Assembly (NCBI GenBank): GCA_018240525.1
Contig: JAFEFN010000014.1
Coordinates: 894,477 to 958,476, forward strand
DNA length: 64,000 nucleotides
Direction: 5' to 3'
Source: Pseudomonadota bacterium
GTDB taxonomy: Bacteria > Pseudomonadota > Gammaproteobacteria > Steroidobacterales > Steroidobacteraceae
Shown: positions 53,732 through 63,048 of the stretch, piece after piece
Layout: the number at the start of each line of letters is the position of its first letter
How positions within the stretch are numbered: position 1 is the stretch's first letter
Position numbers and translations under genes: made by a program
Notes under the pieces: generated by a model
Seen by the model: the letters and a program-made list of their open reading frames with translations, nothing else
Told to the model about the DNA's origin: nothing
Databases searched by the model: none

Positions 53732-56700
53732 TGCGCCCCCGCCGGCGCAGCCTGCGGCTCGGTGCCCCAGCGCTGCCGCAGGCGCCGTTCCAGCCGGTCG
53801 AAGTACAGGTAGATGACCGGGGTGGTGAACAGGGTCAGCAACTGGCTGAGGATCAGCCCGCCGACGATGGTGATGCCGAGCGGGTGGCGCAGCTCCGAGC
53901 CTGTGCCGCGGCCGAGCATCAGCGGCAGCGCACCCAGCAGCGCGGCCATCGTGGTCATGAGGATCGGCCGGAAGCGCAGCAGGCAGGCACGATAGATCGC
54001 ATCGCGCGCGCTCATGCCCTGCTCGCGCTCGGCCACGAGCGCGAAGTCGATCATCATGATGGCGTTCTTCTTGACGATGCCGATCAGGAGGATGATGCCG
54101 ATGATGCCGATGACCCCGAGGTCGGCGCGCGCGAACAGCAGCGCCAGCAGGGCACCCACCCCCGCGGACGGCAGCGTGGACAGGATCGTGATCGGGTGTA
54201 TGAAGCTCTCGTACAGCACACCCAGCACGATGTAGACGGTGGCCAGCGCCGCGAGAATCAGCAGCAGCTCGTTGCCAAGCGTCGCCTCGAAGGCCAGTGC
54301 CGCCCCCTGGAAGGTGGTCATCATGCTCTGCGGCAGCCCCATGCTGGCCTCGGTGGCGCGGATCGACTTCACCGCATCCCCGAGGGCGGCCCCGCTGGCC
54401 AGGTTGAACGAGATGGTGGCGGAGGGAAACTGCCCGAGGTGGCCGATGGACAGCGGCGCGGTCTGGCGGGTGACCTTCACCAGCGCGCTGAGCGGCACCT
54501 GCCCGGACAGCGCGGTCGCCGAGGGCAGGTAGATCGTCCCCAGGGCATCGAGGGAGTCCATGAGCGAGGGATCGGCCTGCAGGATGACGCGGTACTGGTT
54601 CGACTGCGTGAAGATCGTCGAGACGATGCGCTGGCCGAAGGAATCGTAGAGCGCGTTGTCCACCGTCGCCGGCGTGATGCCAAAGCGCGCCGCGGTGTCG
54701 CGGTCGATGGTGAGGTAGGCCGACAGGCCCTCGCTCTGCAGGTCGCTCGCGACATCCTCCAGCTGCGGCAGCTTCTGCAGCTCGGCCACGAGCTTCGGGA
54801 CCCAGGTCGCGAACTCCTTCGGGTTCGCATCCTCGAGCACGAACTGGTACTGGGTGCGGCTCACGGTGTCATCGATGGACAGGTCCTGCACCGGCTGCAT
54901 GTACAAGCTGATGCCCACCACGTTGCCCGCGCGCTTCTGGATCCGGCGGATGAGGTCGCTGGCCGACTCGTGGCGGTCGGCGACCGGCTTCAGGTTGATC
55001 AGCATGCGGCCGCTGTTGAGCGTGATGTTGCTGCCGTCCACGCCGATGAACGAGGACACGCTCACCACGTCCGGGTCCTTGAGGATCTCGTGGGCAAGCT
55101 CGGCCTGGCGGCGCGACATGTCGGCGAAGGAGACCGATTGCGGCGCCTCGGTGATGGCCTGGATGAGCCCGGTGTCCTGCACCGGGAAGAAGCCCTTCGG
55201 GATGAAGACGTACAGGAGCACCGTCAGGACCAGCGTGCCGATCGCCACCATCAGGGTCATGAACTGGCGGTTCAGCACCCACTTGAGCCCGTTCTCGTAG
55301 GCATCGATGAGGCGCTGGAACTTCTCGTTGGCCCAGCGCGCCACGCGGCTGTCCTCGGAGGCCTCGTGGTGGCGCAGCAGCCTGGCGCACAGCATCGGCA
55401 CGACGGTGAGCGAGACCACGGCCGAGATGATGATGGTCACCGAGAGCGTGATGGCGAACTCGTGGAAGAGGCGCCCGACCACGTCGCCCATGAACAGCAG
55501 CGGGATGAGCACGGCGATCAGCGACACCGTCAGCGACACGATGGTGAAGCCGATCTCGGCCGAGCCCCTGAGGGCGGCCTGCAGGGGCGGCACGCCCTCC
55601 TCGATGTAGCGCGAGACGTTCTCGATCATGACGATCGCATCGTCGACCACGAAGCCGGTCGCGATGGTGAGCGCCATCAGCGACAGGTTGTTCAGGCTGT
55701 AGCCCAGCAGGTACATGACCGCGAGGGTGCCGATCAGGGACAGCGGCACCGACAGGCTCGGGATGAACGTCGCCGGCAGGCTGCGCAGGAAGAGGAAGAT
55801 CACCATGACGACCAGGGCGACGGCGAGGGACAGCTCGAACTCGACGTCGTGCACCGAGGCACGGATGGTGTTGGTGCGGTCGGTGAGGACGGTCACCTCG
55901 GCGGCGGCCGGCAGCGCGGTGCGCAGCGAGGGCAGCAGTTGCTGGATGCGGTCGACGACCTGGATGACGTTCGCGCCCGGCTGGCGCTGCACGTTGAGGA
56001 TGATGCCGGGCGATTCGTTCACCCAGCCGGCGAGGTAGGCATTCTCGGCCCCCTGGGTGACCTGGGCGACGTCGGCCAGGCGCACCGGGTTGCCGTTCTT
56101 GTAGGCGACGATGACGTTCTCGTACGCCTCGGGGGTCTGGATCTGGTCGTTCGCGTTCAGGGTCCACGAGCGTGCCGGCCCATCGAGGGTGCCCTTGGGG
56201 GCATTGACGTTCGCGTTGCTGATGGTGCTGCGCAGGTCATCGATGTTGATGCCGTAGGCGGCCAGTGCGCGCACGTTGGCGATGATGCGCACCGCGGGGC
56301 GCTGGCCGCCGCTGACGCTCACCAGGCCCACCCCCTGTACCTGGGAGATCTTCTGCGCGAGGCGCGTGTCGGCCAGGTCCTCCAGCTGCGTGAGGGGCAG
56401 CGTCCTGGAGGTGAGCCCCAAGGTGATGATCGGGGCGTCCGCCGGATTCACCTTGGCGTAGATGGGGGGCGCGGGCAGGTCCGAGGGCAGCAGGTTGCCG
56501 GCGGCGTTGATGGCGGCCTGCACCTCCTGCTCGGCGATGTCGAGACTCAGGTCGAGGCTGAACTGCAGCGTGATGACCGAGGCCCCGCCGGAGCTGGTCG
56601 AGGACATCTGGTTCAGCCCGGGCATCTGGCCGAACTGCACTTCCAGGGGTGCGGTGATGGAGGAGGTCATCACCTCCGGGCTCGCGCCCGGGTAGAAGGT

Positions 56701-56844
56701 CTGCACCTGGATCGTCGGGTAATCGACCTCCGGCAGCGCCGACAGCGGCAGGAAGCCATAGGCGACGATGCCGACCAGGAGGATCGCCACCATCAGCAGC
56801 GTGGTCCCCACGGGCCGCAGAATGAAGATGCGGGACGGGTTCAT
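53728..56844 (-). CDS. mdtB: RND efflux pump subunit, MdtB-type
   Basis: A 1038-residue RND transporter. FILRPVGTTLLMVAILLVGI, SALPEVDYPTIQVQTFYPGA and MSSTSSGGASVITLQF match the MdtB branch, and TGFVVDDAIVMIENV carries the helix-4 Asp pair. It would pair with the next gene product as a heteromeric inner-membrane pump for hydrophobic drugs, bile-salt-like compounds or novobiocin-type substrates, as known for MdtABC. It is 6 bp after the adaptor gene and ATGA-coupled to mdtC. Confidence 0.95.
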   Translation of the reverse strand: MNPSRIFILRPVGTTLLMVAILLVGIVAYGFLPLSALPEVDYPTIQVQTFYPGASPEVMTSSITAPLEVQFGQMPGLNQMSSTSSGGASVITLQFSLDLSLDIAEQEVQAAINAAGNLLPSDLPAPPIYAKVNPADAPIITLGLTSRTLPLTQLEDLADTRLAQKISQVQGVGLVSVSGGQRPAVRIIANVRALAAYGINIDDLRSTISNANVNAPKGTLDGPARSWTLNANDQIQTPEAYENVIVAYKNGNPVRLADVAQVTQGAENAYLAGWVNESPGIILNVQRQPGANVIQVVDRIQQLLPSLRTALPAAAEVTVLTDRTNTIRASVHDVEFELSLAVALVVMVIFLFLRSLPATFIPSLSVPLSLIGTLAVMYLLGYSLNNLSLMALTIATGFVVDDAIVMIENVSRYIEEGVPPLQAALRGSAEIGFTIVSLTVSLIAVLIPLLFMGDVVGRLFHEFAITLSVTIIISAVVSLTVVPMLCARLLRHHEASEDSRVARWANEKFQRLIDAYENGLKWVLNRQFMTLMVAIGTLVLTVLLYVFIPKGFFPVQDTGLIQAITEAPQSVSFADMSRRQAELAHEILKDPDVVSVSSFIGVDGSNITLNSGRMLINLKPVADRHESASDLIRRIQKRAGNVVGISLYMQPVQDLSIDDTVSRTQYQFVLEDANPKEFATWVPKLVAELQKLPQLEDVASDLQSEGLSAYLTIDRDTAARFGITPATVDNALYDSFGQRIVSTIFTQSNQYRVILQADPSLMDSLDALGTIYLPSATALSGQVPLSALVKVTRQTAPLSIGHLGQFPSATISFNLASGAALGDAVKSIRATEASMGLPQSMMTTFQGAALAFEATLGNELLLILAALATVYIVLGVLYESFIHPITILSTLPSAGVGALLALLFARADLGVIGIIGIILLIGIVKKNAIMMIDFALVAEREQGMSARDAIYRACLLRFRPILMTTMAALLGALPLMLGRGTGSELRHPLGITIVGGLILSQLLTLFTTPVIYLYFDRLERRLRQRWGTEPQAAPAGAQ

Positions 56845-56850
56845 CCGCCC

Positions 56851-58164
56851 TCACTGCCGGGCCGGCGGCGCACCGGCCGGGGGCGTCGGGCCCTTGCGGT
56901 GGCGGCGCTGTCCGTCCGCCCGCCCGGCGTGCGTGGCATCGGGCGCGGGCGGCGCGCCTGCCGCCCCCGGGCCGGGGGCCGCGCGCACCAGAACCTTGGC
57001 GCCGTCCTTGAGCTTGTCGGCACCGTCGACGACGACACTCTCTCCCGGCTTCAGTCCCTCCTCGATGGAAATATCCGTGGCATTGCCAGGCCCCAGCGTG
57101 ACCTTGCGCACGCTCACGGTGTCGCCGTTCACCACGTAGACGTAAGTGCCCGGCGCGCCGCGCTGCACGGCGGCCTGCGGGACCAGCGTCGCGTTGTGCA
57201 GCGTGTCCAGCAGCAGCGCGATGTTCACGAACTGCTGCGGAAAGAGCGTCTCCTCCTCGTTGGCAAAGCTGGCCTTCATCTTCAGCGTGCCGGTGGTCGG
57301 GTCGATCTGGCTGTCGATCGACTGCAGCACCCCGCTCGCCAGCTGGGTGGTGTGGGTGCGGTCCCAGGCCGTCACGGGCAGCGTGCGGCCGGCGTGCAGT
57401 TGCTGCAGGAGCGGCGGGATCTGGTCCTCCGGCAGGCTGAAAGTGACCGTAATGGGCTTCAGCTGCGCGATCACCACCAGGCCATTCGGCTCTGCCGGCG
57501 TGATGTAGTTGCCGAGGTTCACCTGCTGCAGGCCGGCACGACCTGCGATCGGCGAGACCACGTGCGCATACGAGAGGTTCAGCCGCGCGGTGTTGACCGC
57601 TGCCCGGTCGGTCTTGACGGTCCCCTCGTCCTGGACCACCAGGGACTTCTGGGTGGCCAGGGTCTGCTCGGCGATCGAGTCCTGGGCAAACAGCGTCGTA
57701 TAGCGTTCCAGGTCGGTGCGGGCATTCGCGAGCAGCGCCGTGTCGCGCGCCAGGGCGCCCTCGGCCTGATCGAGGGCCACCTGGAACGGTCGCGGATCGA
57801 TCTGGAACAGCGGATCGCCGGGCCGCACGTTCTGTCCTTCGCGGAACAGGACCTGGGTGATCTGGCCGCTGACCTGGCTTTGCACGGTCACCGTGGCAAT
57901 GGGCGTTACTGCACCCAGGCCAATGAGCGTGATCGGCATGTCACCCGCGCGGGCCTGTGCCGACACGATCGGCATGGGACCTCCGCCAAACCGACCTCCC
58001 GGGGCCTTGGTCGCCTTGGGCGTCAGCAGCCACGCCAGGAGCGCCAGGGCGAGCAGCGCACCCACGACCAGCCCGATGCGGCGCAATCGAGGATCCCGCT
58101 CGGGGGCGCCCGTGGCAGCCCCGGCGGAGGACTCCGGTTCCCCGGGCCGGTGGAGGTCGTTCAT
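56851..58164 (-). CDS. mdtA: RND periplasmic adaptor (membrane fusion protein), MdtA-type
   Basis: A 437-residue adaptor. A membrane anchor (LRRIGLVVGALLALALLAWLL) is followed by the biotinyl-lipoyl/hairpin domain (QVSGQITQVLFREGQNVRPGDPLFQIDPRPF), a helical hairpin, the beta-barrel (SLPEDQIPPLLQQL) and the membrane-proximal domain (VLVQAAVQRG-like, YVYVVNGDTVSVRKV). A Pro/Ala-rich tail ends it. It links the inner-membrane pump to the outer-membrane channel and is the first gene of the efflux operon, so the promoter should lie within 58165-58409. Confidence 0.94.
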   Translation of the reverse strand: MNDLHRPGEPESSAGAATGAPERDPRLRRIGLVVGALLALALLAWLLTPKATKAPGGRFGGGPMPIVSAQARAGDMPITLIGLGAVTPIATVTVQSQVSGQITQVLFREGQNVRPGDPLFQIDPRPFQVALDQAEGALARDTALLANARTDLERYTTLFAQDSIAEQTLATQKSLVVQDEGTVKTDRAAVNTARLNLSYAHVVSPIAGRAGLQQVNLGNYITPAEPNGLVVIAQLKPITVTFSLPEDQIPPLLQQLHAGRTLPVTAWDRTHTTQLASGVLQSIDSQIDPTTGTLKMKASFANEEETLFPQQFVNIALLLDTLHNATLVPQAAVQRGAPGTYVYVVNGDTVSVRKVTLGPGNATDISIEEGLKPGESVVVDGADKLKDGAKVLVRAAPGPGAAGAPPAPDATHAGRADGQRRHRKGPTPPAGAPPARQ

Positions 58165-58409
58165 GGACGCGGTACCCGGGTGGCGGGTGGCAAGGGAGTC
58201 AGCAAGCGGACCTCTCCAGACTATCCAGTTCGGCGCCGGGGCCCGCAGGAGGGCGCGGGATGGTCGCGGGCGCGGCGGTCCCGGGCCGGCCCCTGGCCGA
58301 GGTATGCGCGGGATCCCCGGGGCGCCAGGATGTTTAGGATGCCCGATCGGGGCGTGGAGTTACCTTAAGAACTCCCAACGAATCACGGCAGAGCTTAAGG
58401 GAGTGGTCC

Positions 58410-59738
58410 CTAGGCGGGATTCTCGAGGCTGAAGGCCTGGCGGTTGTCGTCGTAGGCGAAGATCTCGGCATAGCGGCCCCAGCTGATCAGGGTGCGCAGG
58501 GTCTCATCCGCGGCATCCTCCGCCATGTAGTCCTCGAGCTCGTCGAAGAAGCGGCTCTTGGGGGCCGTGTGGCTGGCCCGCTCGTCCAGCACCCGTCGCA
58601 CGTGCGCGGCCAGGGGCACGTAGGTGACCAGGTGCCGTGCGAAGAGCTTCTTGCGCTCGTCGGTGTCACCGCGGGCAAACTGCAGGCCCGCCTCGGTGAG
58701 CTTCATGTCGCCGCCCTCGACCTCCGCGAACCGCAGCATCTGCAGCGCCTCGGCCGCCGGGAAGAGATCGTCCACCTCCAGGTGCTGCTCCTCGGCGATC
58801 ACCGGCAGGTCCGCCTTGCCGTTGTAGGGCGGTTCGTTGACCGCCTCGATGAGGCCGGTGAGCACGGTCGAGGATACGTGCGTCAGCGCCGTGCCGATGC
58901 CGCTGCCGGGGAAGCGCTCGGACTTGATCGTGGAGCGGATCTCCCCGCGCGGACGCGCCGTCATCTCGACGTACACGCGGTCGACCACCGCGCGGAAGCG
59001 CGGGTCCTGGGTGTGGCGCGGCTGGGGCAGGTCGATCGGGATCTCGCTGACGATGCGACCCGGATTGGTCGAGAAGATCAGCAGGCGGTCGCACATCTGC
59101 ACCGCCTCCTCGATGTTGTGGGTGACCAGGAGCACCGCCTTGATCGGCAGCTGGCCCTCGCCCCACAGCTCCAGGAAATCCGTCCGCAGGGTCTCGGCGG
59201 TGAGGATGTCGAGTGCCGAGAACGGTTCGTCCATGAGGATGATGTTCGGATGCACCACCAGCGCCCGCGCAAAGCCCACGCGCTGGCGCATCCCGCCGGA
59301 GAGCTCGCGGGGGTACGCGGACTCGAAGCCGTCGAGCCCGATCAGGTCGATGGCCTTGAGCGCCCGGGTGCGCATCTCCGCGGGCTCCATCCCCAGGGCC
59401 TCCAGGCCCAGCTGCACGTTCTCGAGCACCGTGAGCCAGGGAAACAGCGCGAAGCTCTGGAACACCATGGCAATGCCGGCGGCCGGGCTGAGCACCGGGT
59501 GGCCCAGGTAGCTGACGACGCCGCCGGAGGGCGGATCGAGGCCTGCGATCGAGCGCAGCAGCGTCGACTTGCCCGAGCCCGAGCGCCCCAGGAGGCCGAC
59601 GATCTCCCCGGGACGCAAGGTGAGGTTGACGTTCTCCAGGACCACCAGGTCGTCCCCGTCCGGCTTGCGGAAGGACTTGTTGACCGCCTGCACGTCCAGC
59701 AACGGCTCGAGGTTCAGGGCGGGCGCTGCATTGTTCAC
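58410..59738 (-). CDS. ABC transporter ATPase with AAA-associated C-terminal domain (NitT/TauT-like)
   Basis: A 442-residue protein: Walker A GRSGSGKST, Q-loop FQSFALFPWLTV, signature LSGGMRQRVGFARAL, Walker B IILMDEPFSALD and H-loop VTHNIEEAV. From about residue 280 comes an extra AAA-associated domain (LPVIAEEQHLEVDDLFPAAE, LISWGRYAEIFAYD) seen in one branch of the nitrate/taurine-type ATPases. The start is GTG 59738 with a strong GAGGAGGGG site, which overlaps the TGA stop of the permease gene. It would energise the double permease encoded before it. Substrate unknown. Confidence 0.9.
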   Translation of the reverse strand: MNNAAPALNLEPLLDVQAVNKSFRKPDGDDLVVLENVNLTLRPGEIVGLLGRSGSGKSTLLRSIAGLDPPSGGVVSYLGHPVLSPAAGIAMVFQSFALFPWLTVLENVQLGLEALGMEPAEMRTRALKAIDLIGLDGFESAYPRELSGGMRQRVGFARALVVHPNIILMDEPFSALDILTAETLRTDFLELWGEGQLPIKAVLLVTHNIEEAVQMCDRLLIFSTNPGRIVSEIPIDLPQPRHTQDPRFRAVVDRVYVEMTARPRGEIRSTIKSERFPGSGIGTALTHVSSTVLTGLIEAVNEPPYNGKADLPVIAEEQHLEVDDLFPAAEALQMLRFAEVEGGDMKLTEAGLQFARGDTDERKKLFARHLVTYVPLAAHVRRVLDERASHTAPKSRFFDELEDYMAEDAADETLRTLISWGRYAEIFAYDDNRQAFSLENPA

Positions 59739-59751
59739 GTTGTTCCCCTCC

Positions 59752-61488
59752 TCAGCTCATGCGGAACTTGCGCTCCGCGCGTGCATACAGCGGCCGCCAG
59801 AAGATACGGTTCAGGATGACCACGAATACGCTCAGCACCACGGTCCCGAGCACCACGCGCTGCCAGTCCGGCGGTGCCGCGGACTGCGCCGACGCAATGT
59901 ACGCCCCGATCCCGTGCGCGGTCACCGTTTCCTTGCCCCAGGAGACGATCTCGGCGGCGACGCTCGCGTTCCAGGAGCCACCCGCCGCCGTGATGGCGCC
60001 CGTGACATAGAAGGGGAAGATCGCCGGCAGCACCATGCGCTTCCACCACAGCCAGCCCTTGAGTCCCATGTTCTGGCCCGCGTAACGCAACTCCGCCGGG
60101 ATGGCCGAGGCACCCACGATCACGTTGAAGAGGATGTACCACTGGGTGCCGAGGATCATCAAAGGGCTCAGCCAGATATCCGGGTTGAGCCGGAAGAGCA
60201 CGATCGCGGAAACGGCGAAGCCGAAGAAGAGATTGGCCGGGAAAGCGGCCAGAAACTGCGCAACCGGCTGGAGTACGCCTGCCACCTTGGGTCGCATGCC
60301 CACCCAAACCCCGATCGGCACCCAGATCAGGCTCGCGATCGCGATCAGTATCGCCACCCGGACCAGCGTAATGAAACCGAGGACGACCACATGACCGATC
60401 TCGCCTACGGGCACCTCACCGTGCACGAAGCCGGCGGTCCGCCACACGGCCAGGATCCCGATCAGGATCAAGGCCGCATACCAGGCGAAATCGCCCCAGC
60501 GAGACCTGCGGGAACCACTGCCATCGGCCTGCGCGGCCACGGTCACGGGGCGCGGCGGCTTCATGCCTGCCCGGAGCAAGGCCGCAAAGGCATCCCCCAT
60601 CAGGCCCAAGAATCTTGAACGCCGCATCATGGTGAGCGCCCAGGGACTGTTGGGCGTCTGCCCGACTTCCTGCTCGAGTCGGAACCAGTCGGCACTGGCG
60701 ATGAGCGGGCGGAACAGCAGCTGGTCGAAGATCAGGATGACGACGAACATGGCGAGAATCGCCCAGCCAATGGCGCCGAAGTCCCGCTGGTCGTTGGCCA
60801 GCGCGATGTAGGAACCGACTCCGGGCAGCGCGATGCGGTTATCCCCGACGGTCAAGGCCTCCGAGACCACCACGAAGAACCAGCCCCCCGACACGGACAT
60901 CATCATGTTCCAGATGAGCGGCGGCATCGCGAACGGGACTTCGAGGCGCCAGAAGCGCATCCATGGACTCAGCTGGAAGTTGCGCGCCGCCTCTACCATC
61001 TCGTCCGGGATACTGCGCAGCGAGTGGTAGAAGCTAAAGGCCATGTTCCAGGCCTGGCTGGTGAAGATCAGGAAGATGGCGGCCATCTCCGCGCCGGCCA
61101 CGCGACCGGGGGTCAGCTGCACGAAGAAGACGATGACGATCGAGAAGCTCAGGATCGGCACCGACTGCAGGAAATCCAGCAACGGCACCAGGAGGATCTC
61201 GGCACGGCGGCTCTTGGCCGCGAGCGTCGCGTAACTAAATGTGAACACCAGCGAGCATGCCAGGGCCACCAGCATGCGCAGCCCGGTACGGGCGGCATAA
61301 CCGACCAGCGCACGCGGATCCAGCGAAATGGGGGTCGCTTCGAGGTGCGCGAGGGAACCGGCGAGCCCGCGACCCGCTTGGCCGAGGTAAATAAAGAACG
61401 TAAAGACGAGCACAAACGCCAGCAGGTCCCAGCCGCCGGGCACGTAGCGGTCACGGATAACCGAGATTGGCAGCCGATCGAGGCGCAT
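59752..61488 (-). CDS. Fused double ABC permease
   Basis: A 578-residue membrane protein made of two BPD_transp_1 permease domains in tandem. The first has its cytoplasmic EAA loop in MVEAARNFQLSPWMRFWRL, the second in LRYAGQNMGLKGWLWWKRM. About 12 helices are seen in all. A single chain thus supplies both halves of the channel for the ATPase encoded 14 bp later. No periplasmic binding protein is encoded nearby. ATG 61488 is used because a membrane-protein N-terminus begins there; the open frame further upstream is antisense-like. Confidence 0.9.
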   Translation of the reverse strand: MRLDRLPISVIRDRYVPGGWDLLAFVLVFTFFIYLGQAGRGLAGSLAHLEATPISLDPRALVGYAARTGLRMLVALACSLVFTFSYATLAAKSRRAEILLVPLLDFLQSVPILSFSIVIVFFVQLTPGRVAGAEMAAIFLIFTSQAWNMAFSFYHSLRSIPDEMVEAARNFQLSPWMRFWRLEVPFAMPPLIWNMMMSVSGGWFFVVVSEALTVGDNRIALPGVGSYIALANDQRDFGAIGWAILAMFVVILIFDQLLFRPLIASADWFRLEQEVGQTPNSPWALTMMRRSRFLGLMGDAFAALLRAGMKPPRPVTVAAQADGSGSRRSRWGDFAWYAALILIGILAVWRTAGFVHGEVPVGEIGHVVVLGFITLVRVAILIAIASLIWVPIGVWVGMRPKVAGVLQPVAQFLAAFPANLFFGFAVSAIVLFRLNPDIWLSPLMILGTQWYILFNVIVGASAIPAELRYAGQNMGLKGWLWWKRMVLPAIFPFYVTGAITAAGGSWNASVAAEIVSWGKETVTAHGIGAYIASAQSAAPPDWQRVVLGTVVLSVFVVILNRIFWRPLYARAERKFRMS

Positions 61489-61668
61489 CCGCGGAAGTTT
61501 GCCCGAAGAGTGTGATGATTGGCACCGCGGACGGATGTTATTTACGCAGGCTTCGTCACGCGTCCCAGCGATCGGCGGCAGTCGCGCATGTGATGCCGCG
61601 CACGCCCCGCCGCACGAACCGCGGCGCCGCCGTGCAAACGGCACTGCCCTGTCGTACGATGCAGCGCT

Positions 61669-61998
61669 ATGAGAATCCTTCCTTTGCCGGCAATTCTGGC
61701 CCTTTGCGCGGGCGTGGCGCTGGTGCCGGCCTGCCTTGCCGCAGACCCTCCGGCCTCCTCCTTCCCGAGCAAGGTCCGGGAGGATGCCCGCGCCGTCGGC
61801 CACACGGTCGCCGAGGACTCGAGGCATTTCGGTCACGTCGTTGCCGAGAAGTCGACCCACGCCGGACATACCGTGGCCGAGAAATCCACCCAAGCCGGGC
61901 ATGCCATCGCAAACGCGGCTCGCCGGTTTGGGATGGAGGTGCGCTCGGGAGCCCACGAAGTCAGGGCTGCCGTCACGCACAGCGGATCCGGAACTTAG
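61669..61998 (+). CDS. Small secreted protein with 11-residue repeats
   Basis: A 109-residue protein with a signal peptide at about 1-25; VPAC at 19-22 could also be a poor lipobox. Residues 44-87 are four consecutive 11-mers of the form GHxVAEKSTxA (starting at 44, 55, 66 and 77), each beginning Gly-His. Such 11-mers form amphipathic helices or right-handed coiled coils, as in LEA-like proteins. It lies just upstream of the chorismatase gene on the same strand. No family or function is recognised. Confidence 0.72.
   Translation: MRILPLPAILALCAGVALVPACLAADPPASSFPSKVREDARAVGHTVAEDSRHFGHVVAEKSTHAGHTVAEKSTQAGHAIANAARRFGMEVRSGAHEVRAAVTHSGSGT
61798..61929 (+). repeat. Four 33-bp tandem repeats
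   Basis: Each 33-bp unit encodes one 11-residue GHxVAExSxxx module. The middle two units are nearly identical (VAEKSTHA and VAEKSTQA); the outer units are more diverged. Confidence 0.75.
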
Positions 61999-62024
61999 GG
62001 ATCAGGCTCCTGGGCGAGCTGCGG

Positions 62025-63047
62025 ATGCATGAGCCGGGCGGGCTTCGCCTGGCGTACCTCGCCGATGCCGCGGATGTGGCGGCGCAGGGAGCGAACGTTC
62101 TGGGTGTCGCCACCTTCAACGGCAGTCCGGCACCGGTCGCCGGCGGCCTTCCGCTCGCCGCCGTGCACATGCCCCTGCTCACGGGCTCGCAGAACCTTTA
62201 CGAAGTGTGGAGTACCGGGCGGCCCTGCACTTCCGGCCAGTGCGGACGCGTGCACTTCCGACACACCGGCCAGATACTCTTTGGGTCCATTGTCATCACC
62301 GAATCCGAGTTCGATGGCAGCGATTCTCCGCTGCAACGGGTGACGGCACAGCTGTACCGGGAAATCTGCGCGACCCTTGAGGCGGAGAAGTACCCGCACT
62401 TGCTGCGGGTGTGGAACTACCTGCCCCATATCAACCGCGATAGTCACGGCACCGAGCGCTATCAGCAGTTCAACACCGCGCGCCAGCACGCACTGCAGTC
62501 CTTTGGCCGCGCCGTCATCGGCAGTGTTCCGGCCGCCTCGGCGCTGGGCTCGGTGGGCGATGGACCCGTCGTGGTCTACTTCTTGGCCGGTCGCACTGCG
62601 CCGATCTTCGTCGAGAACCCCCGGCAGGTGAGCGCGTATCACTATCCACCCGAGTACGGCACACACAGCCCGGCGTTCTCACGCGCGGCACTGCTGTGTG
62701 AGCCGGAGAACATCGCGCTGTTCATCTCGGGAACGGCGAGCATCGTCGGCCATCGTTCGCTGCACGTCGGCGACGTGACGGGCCAGACGCGTGAGACTCT
62801 GCGCAACATCGAGGCACTCGTGGCGGAGGCCAACCGATTGCAGCGGGCCGCGCACTTCTCCATGGACACACTGGCCTACAAAGTATATGTGCGCCAACCA
62901 CAGGATCTGGGGGCCATTCGAAACGAGCTGGCGTCCTCGGCGTGCGCCCGAGCCCAGATGATCTACCTCCAGGCGGACGTCTGCCGGCAGGAGCTGCTCG
63001 TCGAAATCGAGGCGACCGGCATCGCCCCGGCCGCCCCGGTTGCATGA
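62025..63047 (+). CDS. Chorismatase / chorismate lyase-type enzyme (FkbO/Hyg5/XanB2 family)
   Basis: A 340-residue protein of usual family length. Family-typical segments are RVHFRHTGQILFGSI, RVWNYLPHINRD, RYQQFNTARQHAL, PAASALGS, FLAGRTAPIFVENPRQ and SGTASIVGHRSLHVGDV; the C-terminal LLVEIEAT holds the conserved acidic region of the active site. Members hydrolyse chorismate to 3-/4-hydroxybenzoate or a dihydroxycyclohexadiene acid; XanB2 feeds xanthomonadin and ubiquinone. Which product is made cannot be read here. ATG 62025 is used. The MipA-like gene follows its stop by 1 bp. Confidence 0.88.
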   Translation: MHEPGGLRLAYLADAADVAAQGANVLGVATFNGSPAPVAGGLPLAAVHMPLLTGSQNLYEVWSTGRPCTSGQCGRVHFRHTGQILFGSIVITESEFDGSDSPLQRVTAQLYREICATLEAEKYPHLLRVWNYLPHINRDSHGTERYQQFNTARQHALQSFGRAVIGSVPAASALGSVGDGPVVVYFLAGRTAPIFVENPRQVSAYHYPPEYGTHSPAFSRAALLCEPENIALFISGTASIVGHRSLHVGDVTGQTRETLRNIEALVAEANRLQRAAHFSMDTLAYKVYVRQPQDLGAIRNELASSACARAQMIYLQADVCRQELLVEIEATGIAPAAPVA

Positions 63048-63048
63048 G

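Noticed and set aside
53884..58368. A 1494-codon plus-strand open frame opposite the efflux genes
   Set aside because: It is antisense to three well-recognised RND genes; its translation is Arg/His/Gly-rich without domains, as expected from codon-position GC bias.
58356..58404. Inverted repeats around CTTAAG after the ABC ATPase gene
   Set aside because: Several short alternative pairings exist, but none has a good stem plus T-tract, so no terminator is called.
61489..62024. Extension of the chorismatase frame upstream to 61467
   Set aside because: The upstream part overlaps the small repeat protein in another frame and does not resemble the family; ATG 62025 gives the usual length of 340 residues.
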